64,000 nucleotides of DNA from NCBI GenBank assembly GCA_023417065.1, contig JAEZGH010000013.1:48580-112579 (forward strand), given 5' to 3'. A program made the translations under genes and the position numbers. Source of the DNA: Bacteroidota bacterium (GTDB lineage Bacteria > Bacteroidota > Bacteroidia > Cytophagales > Cyclobacteriaceae). The notes under the pieces are model-generated. The model did no database searches, had not been told where the DNA came from, and saw nothing but the letters and a program-made list of their open reading frames with translations. Within the stretch, counting starts at the first letter, position 1. Each line of letters opens with the position of its first letter. This document shows, in pieces, positions 25,172 through 33,799 of the stretch.

Positions 25172-26040
25172 TCTCGGAAAAGGAATTGCAATTTTCCTCC
25201 TGTTTGTGTCCATTAAGACGCTTGGGCAGGAGGCTCCAACGTTATCACTGGACGAAGGGTTCAGGAATCCACCACTGTCGGCGCGACCAAAAGCTCTCTG
25301 GCCCTGGCCCAATGCGAACGTCGACTTTACACAGCTCACTTATGAAATGGAGGAAGCGGTCAGAAAAAGTATGGGCGGATTTGGCATCTCGGACCTCGGC
25401 GTATTGGTCGACCCGTTATCCCTGCAGGACCTGCCTTTCTCAGCGACGAGTCGGTTCAGGCAATAGCGTTCACGTTGCGGGAGGCAGATCGGCCTGGCCT
25501 TGAAATCGGGTTGATGTTCTCCAGCAGCTGGAACGCGGGTGGAAGTTGGGTAAAGGTCGAAGATGGCGCAATGGGCCTTTTCAGCCGCCCTTTCATATAA
25601 TGGAAAACCTGAGCCCCCTCAACGCGTCCTCCGAAGAGAGGATACGATTCTTTTCGGGAGCGGTAACGTATCGGAACACGTTCACAGTCGAAACCCTGGA
25701 CACCAGTCATCGAATGATCCTTGATCGTGGTGAAGTCCGCGAGATTGCGGATGTATTCATCCACGGCGTTCTCCTGGGTACGGCGTGGAGCCGCCCCTTT
25801 CGGATAGACATCACCAAAGCGGTACATAGGGGAACAAACACGATTCAGATCGAAGTCGTTAACACAATTAACAATCGACTTGTCGGCGACACGAAACTGC
25901 CCCCGGAATACCGGCGCACAAGCAGTAACGTGAAGAAGCTTCCGAATGCATAGCGTGAACCGTTTGCCGACGCTCCACTGCTAAAGAGTGGTCTGATCGG
26001 CCCGGTCAGGATTCACGTGGTTGAAAGACTTGCACAATAA
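25164..26040 (+). pseudogene. Decayed GH106-type alpha-L-rhamnosidase
   Basis: Three pieces of one GH106-like protein remain in three frames. Piece 1 (25164-25460) has a signal peptide and RPKALWPWPNANVDF. Piece 2 (about 25460-25580) reads LREADRPGLEIGLM then SSWNAGGSWVKVEDG. Piece 3 (about 25605-26040) has FFSGAVTYRNTF, DRGEVREIADVFIHG and ends LLKSGLIGPVRIHVVERLAQ, broken by a TAG at 25951-25953. Intact family members are roughly 800-1100 residues, so several hundred catalytic-core codons are missing. At least two frame changes, one large deletion and one nonsense codon make it dead. Confidence 0.85.
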
Positions 26041-26041
26041 C

Positions 26042-27085
26042 TCAAAGCGTTGCCATATCGATCACAAAGCGATATCTCACGTCGCCTTTCATCATGCGTT
26101 CGTAGGCTTCGTTGACATACGAAATGGGAATTACCTCGACGTCGGATACGATGTTGTGTTCGCCACAGTAGTCGAGCATTTCCTGGGTTTCAGGAATTCC
26201 GCCGATCATAGACCCTCCGATACTGTGTCGGTTTGCCAGGAGGCTGAATACGCTTATCTCAACCGGCTTGGGAGGTGCGCCGACGCAAATAAGGGTACCG
26301 TTGGTTTTCAGCATCTTCAGTGAATTGTTGTAATCGTGCGGAGCGGAAACAGTATCAATAATAAAATCGAAGTATCCGCGGAGACTTTTTACGTCTTCCT
26401 TTGACGTCGTAAGTTTGAAATGGTGTGCTCCGAGTTTGCGGGCATCCGCCTCTTTTGAAGGCGAGGTGCTTAACATGGTTACCTCGGCACCGAATGCGGC
26501 CGCAAACTTCACTGCCATATGCCCCAGCCCGCCTAGTCCGGCGACACCAACTTTGTGACCCTTGCTTACTTTCCAGTGACGCAACGGCGACCATGTTGTA
26601 ATCCCTGCACAAAGCAAAGGAGCGACTCCGTCGAGAGGGAGGTTTTCAGGCACGTGTAAAACAAAATCCTCGTGAACTACGATCTCTTTTGAATATCCAC
26701 CATAGGTAGGCGTTTTGCCGTCGCGTTCGTAACTATTATAAGTACCTACAGATCCATTTGAACAGTATTGTTCAAGTCCATGGCGACAGTTTTCACATTC
26801 GCGACAAGAATCCACCAGACAACCTACTGCAGCAAGATCGCCGGGCTTGAACTTTGTTACACGTGGACCCACTTCAATCACGCGGCCTACGATTTCATGA
26901 CCTGGAACCATGGGATAAATAGAGCCGCCCCATTCGTTGCGCACCTGATGAATATCCGAGTGACAGACACCACAATAAAGGATCTCAAAACGAACATCAG
27001 ACTCTTTTGGAGTTCTTCGTTGTATGGTGAACAGATCAAGGGGAGCGGTGGCGTTTTGCGCCGCATAAGATTTCACGTCAGTCAT
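26042..27085 (-). CDS. Zinc-dependent NAD(P) alcohol dehydrogenase (YahK/cinnamyl type)
   Basis: A medium-chain dehydrogenase of 347 residues. The catalytic-zinc region has CGVCHSDIHQ and GHEIVGRV; the structural-zinc loop has four Cys in CLVDSCRECENCRHGLEQYC; the Rossmann motif is GLGGLGHMAVK. The pattern fits the cinnamyl-alcohol or YahK-type broad-specificity aldehyde reductases, usually NADPH-dependent. Substrate unknown. The start overlaps the 3' end of the PAP2 gene by 8 bp, so the two are probably co-transcribed. Confidence 0.94.
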   Translation of the reverse strand: MTDVKSYAAQNATAPLDLFTIQRRTPKESDVRFEILYCGVCHSDIHQVRNEWGGSIYPMVPGHEIVGRVIEVGPRVTKFKPGDLAAVGCLVDSCRECENCRHGLEQYCSNGSVGTYNSYERDGKTPTYGGYSKEIVVHEDFVLHVPENLPLDGVAPLLCAGITTWSPLRHWKVSKGHKVGVAGLGGLGHMAVKFAAAFGAEVTMLSTSPSKEADARKLGAHHFKLTTSKEDVKSLRGYFDFIIDTVSAPHDYNNSLKMLKTNGTLICVGAPPKPVEISVFSLLANRHSIGGSMIGGIPETQEMLDYCGEHNIVSDVEVIPISYVNEAYERMMKGDVRYRFVIDMATL

Positions 27086-27860
27086 TTTCCTTTGATTTAG
27101 CGTTGTCTTTTAGAATTGCGAGAATTTCACCAGCACGTTCGCGACGTCTTCGGTACAGCACAATAACATCGAAAACAATAGCACAAAAAGTTACCCAGAT
27201 CAGTCCGCCGATGTAGCCGGCAATCACATCTGATGGAAAGTGCACACCCAGATAAACACGGCTGAGCCCGATAAGGAAAATCAGGCTTGCGAACACGAGT
27301 ATCAGGATCACTTTCAGCACGTAATTCAGTTTGTAGCGCGCGGTAAGAAAGATCAGAAACCCGTAAAACGCCATTGCACTCATGGCGTGACCGCTAGGAT
27401 AGCTCAGCGAATGTACAACAACCAGATGATCAGCATCCGGGCGGGCACGATTAATTATTTGTTTCAGAACTACATTGGAGAGTGTTGCCAGCAGCAGCAC
27501 AACACCGGTTTGAAAAATAAACTTCCAGCTTCTGCGGAGGACAATGAGCAACGCAATGAAGACTGCAATTACCACAAAGTAGCCTGTTGAATCGCCAACA
27601 TGTGTAATGAAGGTGAGAAACTGCGTCAGCCCTTCTTCGCGCCAACCCACAACTTCGGCGGTAACGGCGGCGTCAAACCCGGTAAGTTCGTCCTCAACCA
27701 ATTGCTCCGTCAATCCCACAAATGCACCTAGTCCCAACACGAACATGATAACCGCCGCAGCTATCGTGATGTAATAAGGAAGGTCTTCTGATTTATAATG
27801 TAATTTCTTACGGAGGAAGTCCCGGATGAAATTTATTACAGCTTTAACAATTCCAGTCAT
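27078..27860 (-). CDS. PAP2 superfamily phosphatase, membrane
   Basis: An integral membrane phosphatase with the three PAP2 motifs: KQIINRARP (K-x6-RP), YPSGHAMS and SRVYLGVHFPSD. Membrane segments fill the rest (about 40-60, 90-130, 165-185, 190-235). The family hydrolyses phosphatidic acid, undecaprenyl-PP or similar lipids. I start at the ATG 27860 (MTGIVKAVINF), since the ten residues upstream are not family-like. The 3' end overlaps the alcohol dehydrogenase start. Confidence 0.92.
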   Translation of the reverse strand: MTGIVKAVINFIRDFLRKKLHYKSEDLPYYITIAAAVIMFVLGLGAFVGLTEQLVEDELTGFDAAVTAEVVGWREEGLTQFLTFITHVGDSTGYFVVIAVFIALLIVLRRSWKFIFQTGVVLLLATLSNVVLKQIINRARPDADHLVVVHSLSYPSGHAMSAMAFYGFLIFLTARYKLNYVLKVILILVFASLIFLIGLSRVYLGVHFPSDVIAGYIGGLIWVTFCAIVFDVIVLYRRRRERAGEILAILKDNAKSKEND

Positions 27861-27906
27861 TGAATGAGTTTCAAAAAAACAGTATACCAAAACCGCTGGG
27901 TGCCTT

Positions 27907-28150
27907 TTACTGTGAGAGGGATTTCAGTAAATCGGCTATCCTTCCCGCGACATCGGCTTTGCGGTTGCCTTTACGCAGTGACGGTTCTGCGCCTTCCGTT
28001 ATTGTATCGGATTCCGGATTCATCAACTCAGATCGATGGACATGCATGAACCGGAATGATGAAAGAGCCTTCTCATATCGCCTCAATGTACGACATATCA
28101 GATGCTCCGGCAATCAGCATCGCGTGTGCTGGCCAACTCTGATGGAAAAG
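27907..28150 (-). pseudogene. Remnant of a LytTR DNA-binding regulator
   Basis: On the minus strand, 28113-27907 reads RTLRRYEKALSSFRF, then MHVHRSELMNPES and ends near ADLLKSLSQ. This matches the C-terminal half of a LytTR domain, whose consensus has L-x-x-x-E-x-x-L then F-x-RvHRSylVN. Just upstream, in another frame, DMSYIEA resembles the start of the same domain (LyIEA). About 15 residues between them and the whole receiver are missing, with a stop codon directly before the larger piece. This looks like a gene in late decay. Confidence 0.6.
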
Positions 28151-28390
28151 TGTACCCTTTTCCTTACGCTCAAACTCACTCACCAGCTGCCATGTTCTAA
28201 GGCACAGGCTTAACGGTGTAGCATCCACCAATGAAAGGATGGTTGTGTCTGCTACTAATATTGCTCATATATCGCTTCGGCGGGCACGCCTCCGAATGCG
28301 GCAGACTGAGGTTCGGGTCGAGTACGAGAGGGAGGTCACAGCGGAGACCGAACTAGTCGTGTAAGTACTGAGAGGTCGGTATTATTTTCG
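28151..28390. other. Intergenic, probably decayed DNA
   Basis: No ORF with protein-like composition, RNA gene or repeat is visible here. Together with the LytTR remnant it makes a gene-poor gap of about 530 bp between the PAP2 gene and the next small gene, consistent with the residue of a deleted regulator. Confidence 0.4.
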
Positions 28391-28606
28391 TCAGGGATTC
28401 TGACCACGTCGCCGCCGGCGGATAAAAATATACAGCAACAGCATCAGCAGCGGGATGCCGATATAAAACCAGACGCTTCCTGCGTCAGTGAAATCAACAG
28501 GATCACTTTGATGCGGAATATCCTGAGGAATCTGAAGGAACAAACCGGGTACATGAGTCGTCAGGACTACCATCATGGGGGTGAGGATATCTATAAAAAT
28601 CTTCAT
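28391..28606 (-). CDS. Small single-span membrane protein
   Basis: Start taken at the ATG 28606 (MKIFIDILTPMMVV), giving 71 residues. A hydrophobic N-terminus (possible signal anchor, 2-22), an acidic/polar middle, a membrane helix (WFYIGIPLLMLLLYIFI) and a cytoplasmic RRRRRGQNP tail are visible. The positive tail implies its C-terminus is inside. The function is unknown and similarity to a family is not apparent; the strong topology makes a real gene likely. Confidence 0.6.
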   Translation of the reverse strand: MKIFIDILTPMMVVLTTHVPGLFLQIPQDIPHQSDPVDFTDAGSVWFYIGIPLLMLLLYIFIRRRRRGQNP

Positions 28607-28745
28607 GGCGCGTTTTTTGGATAGACAAAACAAAAGGCTTCCGGTCACGTTTATCGACCGGTAGACAATAACACGAGGTATTATTTTGATGCCATCGTTT
28701 TATTAGGATTTTGCCTATATTCGAAAAAACGGCTCTAAGATTTTT

Positions 28746-29435
28746 ATGAAGACGGGATTGTCTTTTCTACTGGCGTGTATCTCCACGCTTTCATACGCGC
28801 AGCAGGCTATTATTGAACCGGACAACCCGTCACCGAGAGTCGGCGACGTCATCAGCCTTAACATTATTCTTCTGAACAGTGCTTCTGAGGTTACGGTACC
28901 CGACCCGGAAAAGACAACCGCTATTGGATCACTCAAACTCACCAAAACACTTCTTGACACAGGAGCAGTAAATATCGGACCCTTCTCCTTTACTGTGAAC
29001 AATCAGACGTATGAGGCACCAGTCATTTCGTTGCGGGTAAGGCCAGCACTTCCCGAGAAGGAGGCCCGCGGCCTTTGGGCCAGCATTGTGGAATATCAGG
29101 ACTATATCTACGTTGTTATAGAGCAGCGTATCCCAAGTTCCATCAAAAGAGACCCGGCTAACCCCAACACACTTGTTCTTGCTACGGATGAACCCGAATT
29201 CGCGGAACTACTGACGGAGCGTTTGACAAATTTCGGCCTGGAATTCATCTCAAGCAGCGTGAACATGGAGAATCAGGTTATTGAACGGAAAGGAACTGCC
29301 GTGAACGTTTCGTACCGCCTTGCCTCCTACAAGTTTCGCCGCACGGGGGCTCATCCTCCGAGAATCCTCATCAACAAGGCGCTCTTTTCCAACTTCCCGA
29401 AGGGCGTGAGTTTTGAGGATCAGGTACCGGAGTAG
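28746..29435 (+). CDS. Exported protein with a BatD-like N-terminal domain
   Basis: A signal peptide ending SYAQQ precedes a domain with QQAIIEPDNPSPRVGDVISLNI and the later SFTVNNQTYEAPVISLRV. This resembles the beta-sandwich start of BatD-type (oxygen tolerance) proteins. The C-terminal part (about 125-229) is unrecognised and lacks the membrane anchor usual in BatD. It is followed 38 bp later by a DUF1080 gene in the same direction. The BatD resemblance is tentative. Confidence 0.65.
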   Translation: MKTGLSFLLACISTLSYAQQAIIEPDNPSPRVGDVISLNIILLNSASEVTVPDPEKTTAIGSLKLTKTLLDTGAVNIGPFSFTVNNQTYEAPVISLRVRPALPEKEARGLWASIVEYQDYIYVVIEQRIPSSIKRDPANPNTLVLATDEPEFAELLTERLTNFGLEFISSSVNMENQVIERKGTAVNVSYRLASYKFRRTGAHPPRILINKALFSNFPKGVSFEDQVPE

Positions 29436-29473
29436 TCGGCAAACTGATATCTAGGGATTGACTCTTTCATCAA

Positions 29474-30187
29474 ATGAAAAAAAACGAAATTCTGCCAGTC
29501 TTTTTGGCGATGATCATTATCCCGGTTTTCCTTGCAGCTACGCGGAGCACGGATACGGTCCGGAAGCCAAAGTCGCTGTTCAATGGAAAAGACCTGTCGG
29601 GATGGCATGTTGATGTCCCCGACATGGATAATAATCCATCGGTGAAGAGCCCCTTTCTGGTTCGCGATAACATGCTGGTAAGCCTTGGCACCCCCAATGG
29701 GCATCTCATTACTGATTCCATCTATGAAAACTACCGACTGGAAGTGGAATACAGGTTTGCAGGAACCCCTGGAAATTGCGGGATTCTGGTTCATGCGTCC
29801 ACGCCACGTGTATTGTACCGAATGTTTCCGAAGTCACTGGAGGTTCAAATGATGCACGAAAACGCAGGCGACTTCTGGTGCATCCACGAAGACATTGAAG
29901 TGCCCGATATGGAAAAACGTCGCGGACCGAAGTCCGAATGGGGCACTGTTGAAGGAAAGCAACGCAGAATCGAGAATCTCACCAATGGCTCTGAAAAGGC
30001 TGTTGGGGAATGGAATACCATGGTCATCGTCTGCCTGCGCGACGAAATCAAGGTATGGGTGAACGGCGACCTCGTTAACCACGGTATCAACTGCACCGCC
30101 CGCCGCGGCCAGATTGCTGTTCAGGCAGAAGGCTCGCACGTCGAATTCCGGAAACTCGACCTCACGCCTGTTACAAAGATGCCGTAG
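29474..30187 (+). CDS. DUF1080 / 3-keto-disaccharide hydrolase domain protein, exported
   Basis: An N-terminal hydrophobic segment (ILPVFLAMIIIPVFLAA) is followed by the typical start LFNGKDLSGW. It continues with YRLEVEYRFAGTPGNCGILVHAS, KSLEVQMMHENAGDFW and the closing IAVQAEGSHVEFRKLDL. The family has a concanavalin-like fold, and some members hydrolyse 3-keto-sugar glycosides. The mature protein probably acts in the periplasm. Substrate unknown. Confidence 0.9.
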   Translation: MKKNEILPVFLAMIIIPVFLAATRSTDTVRKPKSLFNGKDLSGWHVDVPDMDNNPSVKSPFLVRDNMLVSLGTPNGHLITDSIYENYRLEVEYRFAGTPGNCGILVHASTPRVLYRMFPKSLEVQMMHENAGDFWCIHEDIEVPDMEKRRGPKSEWGTVEGKQRRIENLTNGSEKAVGEWNTMVIVCLRDEIKVWVNGDLVNHGINCTARRGQIAVQAEGSHVEFRKLDLTPVTKMP

Positions 30188-30289
30188 TTCCAGGCGGAAA
30201 ACGTCATATCTTCATCCAACCCGCAATAGCAGAAGGCGTCATCCGTTATCAGAAATAATGAACTCCAGCCCATGCTAAAGCGACAGTCA

Positions 30290-30321
30290 TTGCCGCATTT
30301 CGCCGGCATCAACTATATTTC
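30290..30321 (+). promoter_or_regulatory. Possible Bacteroidota promoter before the mbnP-like gene
   Basis: TTG (30290-30292), a 21-base spacer and TATATTTC (30314-30321, 7 of 8 to TAnnTTTG) fit the Bacteroidota promoter layout. It is very close to the ATG at 30327, implying an almost leaderless message. Confidence 0.35.
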
Positions 30322-30326
30322 CGTGT

Positions 30327-31127
30327 ATGAGTAAACCAGTACTTTCAGCCTTCGCCCTAATCGCAACTTTCCTCCTGGTATCGTGCGATGACAGCAACGA
30401 TCCCCAAACCGGCCGGATTGAATTTACTTTTCACCACGAAGTCGATGGCGAACCAGTAATCTTTAATGAAATGCGGTATGTCAACGCCGCGGGGAACCGG
30501 TATGAAATCACGGAAGTACAGTGGTTCATTTCCGACGTGGCGCTTGTTACAAAAAACGGGGCTGAAGTATCTCTTTATAAGGATGGCTTCGCCCACTACA
30601 TAGACACCAATATTCCTGAAACGGCAATGTGGAAACCATCGGACCGGTTACCTGCAGGAAATTACCCGGCGATCAAGTTCACGTTTGGTCTCAAAGGCGA
30701 AAAGAATCAACCCGGCACCTTTCCCGACCTTCCTGAAAGCAACATGATCTGGCCTTACCCTATGGGCGGGGATAATGGTGGCTATCATTATATGAAACTG
30801 AACGGGTTCTGGATGAACACATCGGAACAACGCATGCCTTTTAATTTCCACCTCGGTGTCGGACAGGTCTATGATGCTGAAGACAAGGTTGTGGAATTCG
30901 TTCAAAACTGGTTTGAAGTGACCCTGCCTGCAGATATCAATATTCAGGACGATAAAACTACCGGCGTTCATCTCTTTATGAATATTGAAAGCTGGTTCGA
31001 TACACCTGTGGTTTATGATCATAACAACTTCGGCGGTATGGTTATGAAAAATCAGGAAGCTATGGGCATCATTGCGCAAAACGGCAAGGACGCTTTTGAA
31101 GCCAGGGTTCAAATTATTTCCAACTGA
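30327..31127 (+). CDS. MbnP-like lipoprotein (copper-binding family)
   Basis: A lipoprotein (lipobox LLVSC, Cys20) of 266 residues. The family signatures are IEFTFHHEVDGEPV, EITEVQWFISDVALV, FTFGLKGEKN and MIWPYPMGGDNGGYHYMKLNGF. In methanotrophs, MbnP carries a tryptophan oxidised to kynurenine by its partner MbnH and binds copper. The next gene starts within this stop codon and encodes exactly such a di-haem enzyme, which supports the call. The protein has six or more Trp; I cannot say which would be modified. Confidence 0.85.
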   Translation: MSKPVLSAFALIATFLLVSCDDSNDPQTGRIEFTFHHEVDGEPVIFNEMRYVNAAGNRYEITEVQWFISDVALVTKNGAEVSLYKDGFAHYIDTNIPETAMWKPSDRLPAGNYPAIKFTFGLKGEKNQPGTFPDLPESNMIWPYPMGGDNGGYHYMKLNGFWMNTSEQRMPFNFHLGVGQVYDAEDKVVEFVQNWFEVTLPADINIQDDKTTGVHLFMNIESWFDTPVVYDHNNFGGMVMKNQEAMGIIAQNGKDAFEARVQIISN

Positions 31128-32344
31128 TGACGGGTAAATTACGCCTTACCGTATTCCTCCTGAGCTTGTTTGCCTTTGTGGCATCGTGCATCCTCATATC
31201 ATGCGAAGGGGATAACGACAAGATTGACTACAAGCCCACACCTTTTACATTCCCGACCCTGCCTGATTTCCCGTCGAAGATGAACATCCCGAAGGATAAT
31301 CCGATGACCGTGGAAGGTGTTGAACTTGGCAGACATCTTTTTTATGACGGGCGGTTATCAGGGCGCACGCATCCGGATTCACTTATGTCATGCGCCACCT
31401 GCCACATTCAGTCGAAGGCGTTTGAAGTCGGCATTGACCACCCGCGATTTAGCGGCGGCCATCCACGGGGTATTCCAAGTATCGAATATCCTGAAGGCAA
31501 ACCCACTCCGCACATGATGCTCCCGGTAGTGAATGTGGTTTTCAACAACTCGGGGTATATGTGGAACGGATTCCTTGAAAGCTCCAACAATGCTACCAGC
31601 ATGCCGGGATACGACTTCACAGGAGTGGAAGATCTCAACTTCAGGAATCTCGAAGCCTTCACCTACATGGCGATTGTCGCGCAGCATGAGATGAGAGGTT
31701 CGATTGCAAAAACGGTGGCTGCGGTTGCGAGCGATCCGATGTACCGTGAAATGTTTCGGAAGGCTTTCGGCACGGAAGAGATCACCGCGGACAAAATCAG
31801 CAAAGCGATATCACAGTTTGTCCGTTCTATCATCAGCTATCGCTCCCGATATCACAAATGGCTGCGGAATGAAGCTGAACTTACAGAGTCAGAGTTGCGC
31901 GGCCACGACTTATTTTTCTCCGAAGATGCGGACTGCTTTCACTGCCATGGAGGAACTGCCCTCCTTACGAGCTTCGAATACTTCAACAATGCCAAGGACG
32001 CAGCGTTTAACGACTCGCGCGACCGGCATTCGATCACAAAAAACCTTTGGGATATCGGCGCTTACCGGGCGCCATCGCTGATCAACATCGAGCTTACAGG
32101 GCCGTACATGCACGACGGCCGTTTCAAAACTCTTGATGAAGTTATCGACTTCTACTCTGAGGGGCTGGTTTATTCCCCATATGTTCACCCGTTGATGAAA
32201 TTCGTTCATGATGGTGGTGTCCGGCTTACCGACGATGAGAAGGCGGATTTGAAAGCATTCCTGCTCACCCTTACGGACCATGAGCTGCTGACGGACCCCA
32301 AATACGCGGCGCCGGAAGCCATTCGTCAGTGGCTCGCCCACTAG
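31127..32344 (+). CDS. MbnH-like di-haem cytochrome c peroxidase family lipoprotein
   Basis: Two c-type haem sites are visible: CATCH at residues 89-93 and CFHCH at 270-274. They are set in a CcpA/MauG-like scaffold (VELGRHLFYDGRLSG, RAPSLINIELTGPYMHDGRFKTLDEVIDFY). A lipoprotein signal is present (ISC with Cys26, or Cys21). Di-haem proteins paired with MbnP oxidise a Trp of that partner rather than acting only as peroxidases. Translation is coupled to the MbnP gene (TGATG overlap). Confidence 0.88.
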   Translation: MTGKLRLTVFLLSLFAFVASCILISCEGDNDKIDYKPTPFTFPTLPDFPSKMNIPKDNPMTVEGVELGRHLFYDGRLSGRTHPDSLMSCATCHIQSKAFEVGIDHPRFSGGHPRGIPSIEYPEGKPTPHMMLPVVNVVFNNSGYMWNGFLESSNNATSMPGYDFTGVEDLNFRNLEAFTYMAIVAQHEMRGSIAKTVAAVASDPMYREMFRKAFGTEEITADKISKAISQFVRSIISYRSRYHKWLRNEAELTESELRGHDLFFSEDADCFHCHGGTALLTSFEYFNNAKDAAFNDSRDRHSITKNLWDIGAYRAPSLINIELTGPYMHDGRFKTLDEVIDFYSEGLVYSPYVHPLMKFVHDGGVRLTDDEKADLKAFLLTLTDHELLTDPKYAAPEAIRQWLAH

Positions 32345-32349
32345 GATTA

Positions 32350-32357
32350 TACTTTTG
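32350..32357 (+). promoter_or_regulatory. Bacteroidota-type -7 box before the MFS gene
   Basis: TACTTTTG is an exact match to TAnnTTTG, 38 bp before the TTG start codon. No good -33 TTG is seen at the usual distance. Confidence 0.35.
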
Positions 32358-32395
32358 CCGGCTCAGGTATTCTTTTTTAATCTTCGGAGATTATT

Positions 32396-33742
32396 TTGCC
32401 TGTCTTGAAACGCAACAAGTTTACCAAACTACGAAAACGCTTTGCCGTCCCCGAGACTGACGTCAGCGGCGGTACAAATGCCGCACTGGTCGACAAGATT
32501 TCGGCGTTCCCGGCTTTTCGCAATCCAAACTACCGACTCTTCTTTTTTGGCCAGTTTGTTTCCGTTATAGGCACCTGGATGCAGATCGTTGCCCAGGGCT
32601 GGCTCGTCTTGGAATTGAGTGACTCGGCGTTCTACCTCGGCCTCATCGCCGCCCTTGCTACCACGCCATCGTTGCTGTTCTCACTGTTCGGCGGAGTGGT
32701 CGTTGACCGTTTTAGCAAGAAGAAGGTGCTCTTTTGCACCCAGTCGGCCAACATGGTGCTCGCATTGACATTAGGATTTTTAACACTGAATGGCCTGATC
32801 ACTATTCCTTTGATTGGTGTGCTCGCCTTCCTTATGGGAACAGTTAACGCCGTCGATGCCCCCGCACGACAAGCCTTTGTTTCAACTATTGTGACTAAAA
32901 AAGAGCTCCCTTCTGCAATAGCGATGAACAGCGGTATATTCAACGCAGCACGCGCCGTCGGGCCTGCAGTATCGGGGATGCTCATTGCTTCAGTTGGTTC
33001 CGGGATGGCGTTTGTGATAAACGGCGTGAGCTATATCGCCCTTATGTTCGCGCTCTACTTTATACGCTATCGCGAGAAAGTAAAACCCGTTAGCGGGAAA
33101 CCTGTGCGCGCCATTCAGGCCGGTATCAAATACGCAGCTACACATCCCCTTATCCGTGTACTGCTCGTTTTTACAGGAGTCCTGTCGGTCTTCGGATGGT
33201 CGTACTCAACGCTGATGCCGTTTATCGCAAGGAGTATCTATGAACTCGAAGCTCAGGGCCTGGGTTACATGTACACCGCCACCGGCCTGGGTTCGGTAAT
33301 CGCCACTTTGCTCGTAGGAGCATACGGCACACGCGTTTCGAGGATATGGTTCCTCGTGGGCGGCAACGTCCTCTTCGCCATATCTCTTTTGCTCTTCAGC
33401 TTTGCTCCTCCGTTACCCGCCGCACTCACACTTCTGTTCTTTATGGGTATGGGACTGCTTTCACAGGCAGCTACCATGAATACCGTTATTCAGACGGTGG
33501 TACGAAACGAGTTTCGCGGTCGCGTCATGAGTATCTATGTACTTATGTTCCTTGGACTGGCACCGTTGGGAAATTTTGAGGTGGGATTTCTTACCGACCA
33601 CTTCTCAGTCTCTGTTGCTCTTGCCCTCAACGCTGTCCTCGTTCTGTTTGCAGGACTGAGTGTCTACTACTATCGGAACCAGATTATTCAGGCTTACCGC
33701 ATGTATAACAAACACAACGAAAATATTAACGCCGAACCATAA
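32396..33742 (+). CDS. MFS transporter, EntS/MFS_3-type exporter
   Basis: Twelve predicted membrane helices. The segment NYRLFFFGQFVSVIGTWMQIVAQ and the motif GVVVDRFSKKKVL belong to the MFS_3/enterobactin-exporter group; APARQAFVSTIV is also characteristic. The substrate could be a siderophore or a drug, but no biosynthetic gene is near. The start is TTG with a GGAGA ribosome-binding site about 10 bp upstream; an alternative ATG start would cut the N-terminus. The first 35 residues form an extra cytoplasmic extension. Confidence 0.9.
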   Translation: MPVLKRNKFTKLRKRFAVPETDVSGGTNAALVDKISAFPAFRNPNYRLFFFGQFVSVIGTWMQIVAQGWLVLELSDSAFYLGLIAALATTPSLLFSLFGGVVVDRFSKKKVLFCTQSANMVLALTLGFLTLNGLITIPLIGVLAFLMGTVNAVDAPARQAFVSTIVTKKELPSAIAMNSGIFNAARAVGPAVSGMLIASVGSGMAFVINGVSYIALMFALYFIRYREKVKPVSGKPVRAIQAGIKYAATHPLIRVLLVFTGVLSVFGWSYSTLMPFIARSIYELEAQGLGYMYTATGLGSVIATLLVGAYGTRVSRIWFLVGGNVLFAISLLLFSFAPPLPAALTLLFFMGMGLLSQAATMNTVIQTVVRNEFRGRVMSIYVLMFLGLAPLGNFEVGFLTDHFSVSVALALNAVLVLFAGLSVYYYRNQIIQAYRMYNKHNENINAEP

Positions 33743-33799
33743 AAGCCGGCATCCGTTATGCTGTAATTTCGTATCTTATTTTACCATGGCTTGTTCGGT

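Noticed and set aside
27860..28213. Plus-strand frames of 61-117 codons after the PAP2 gene
   Set aside because: Antisense to the LytTR remnant, without domain or signal sequence.
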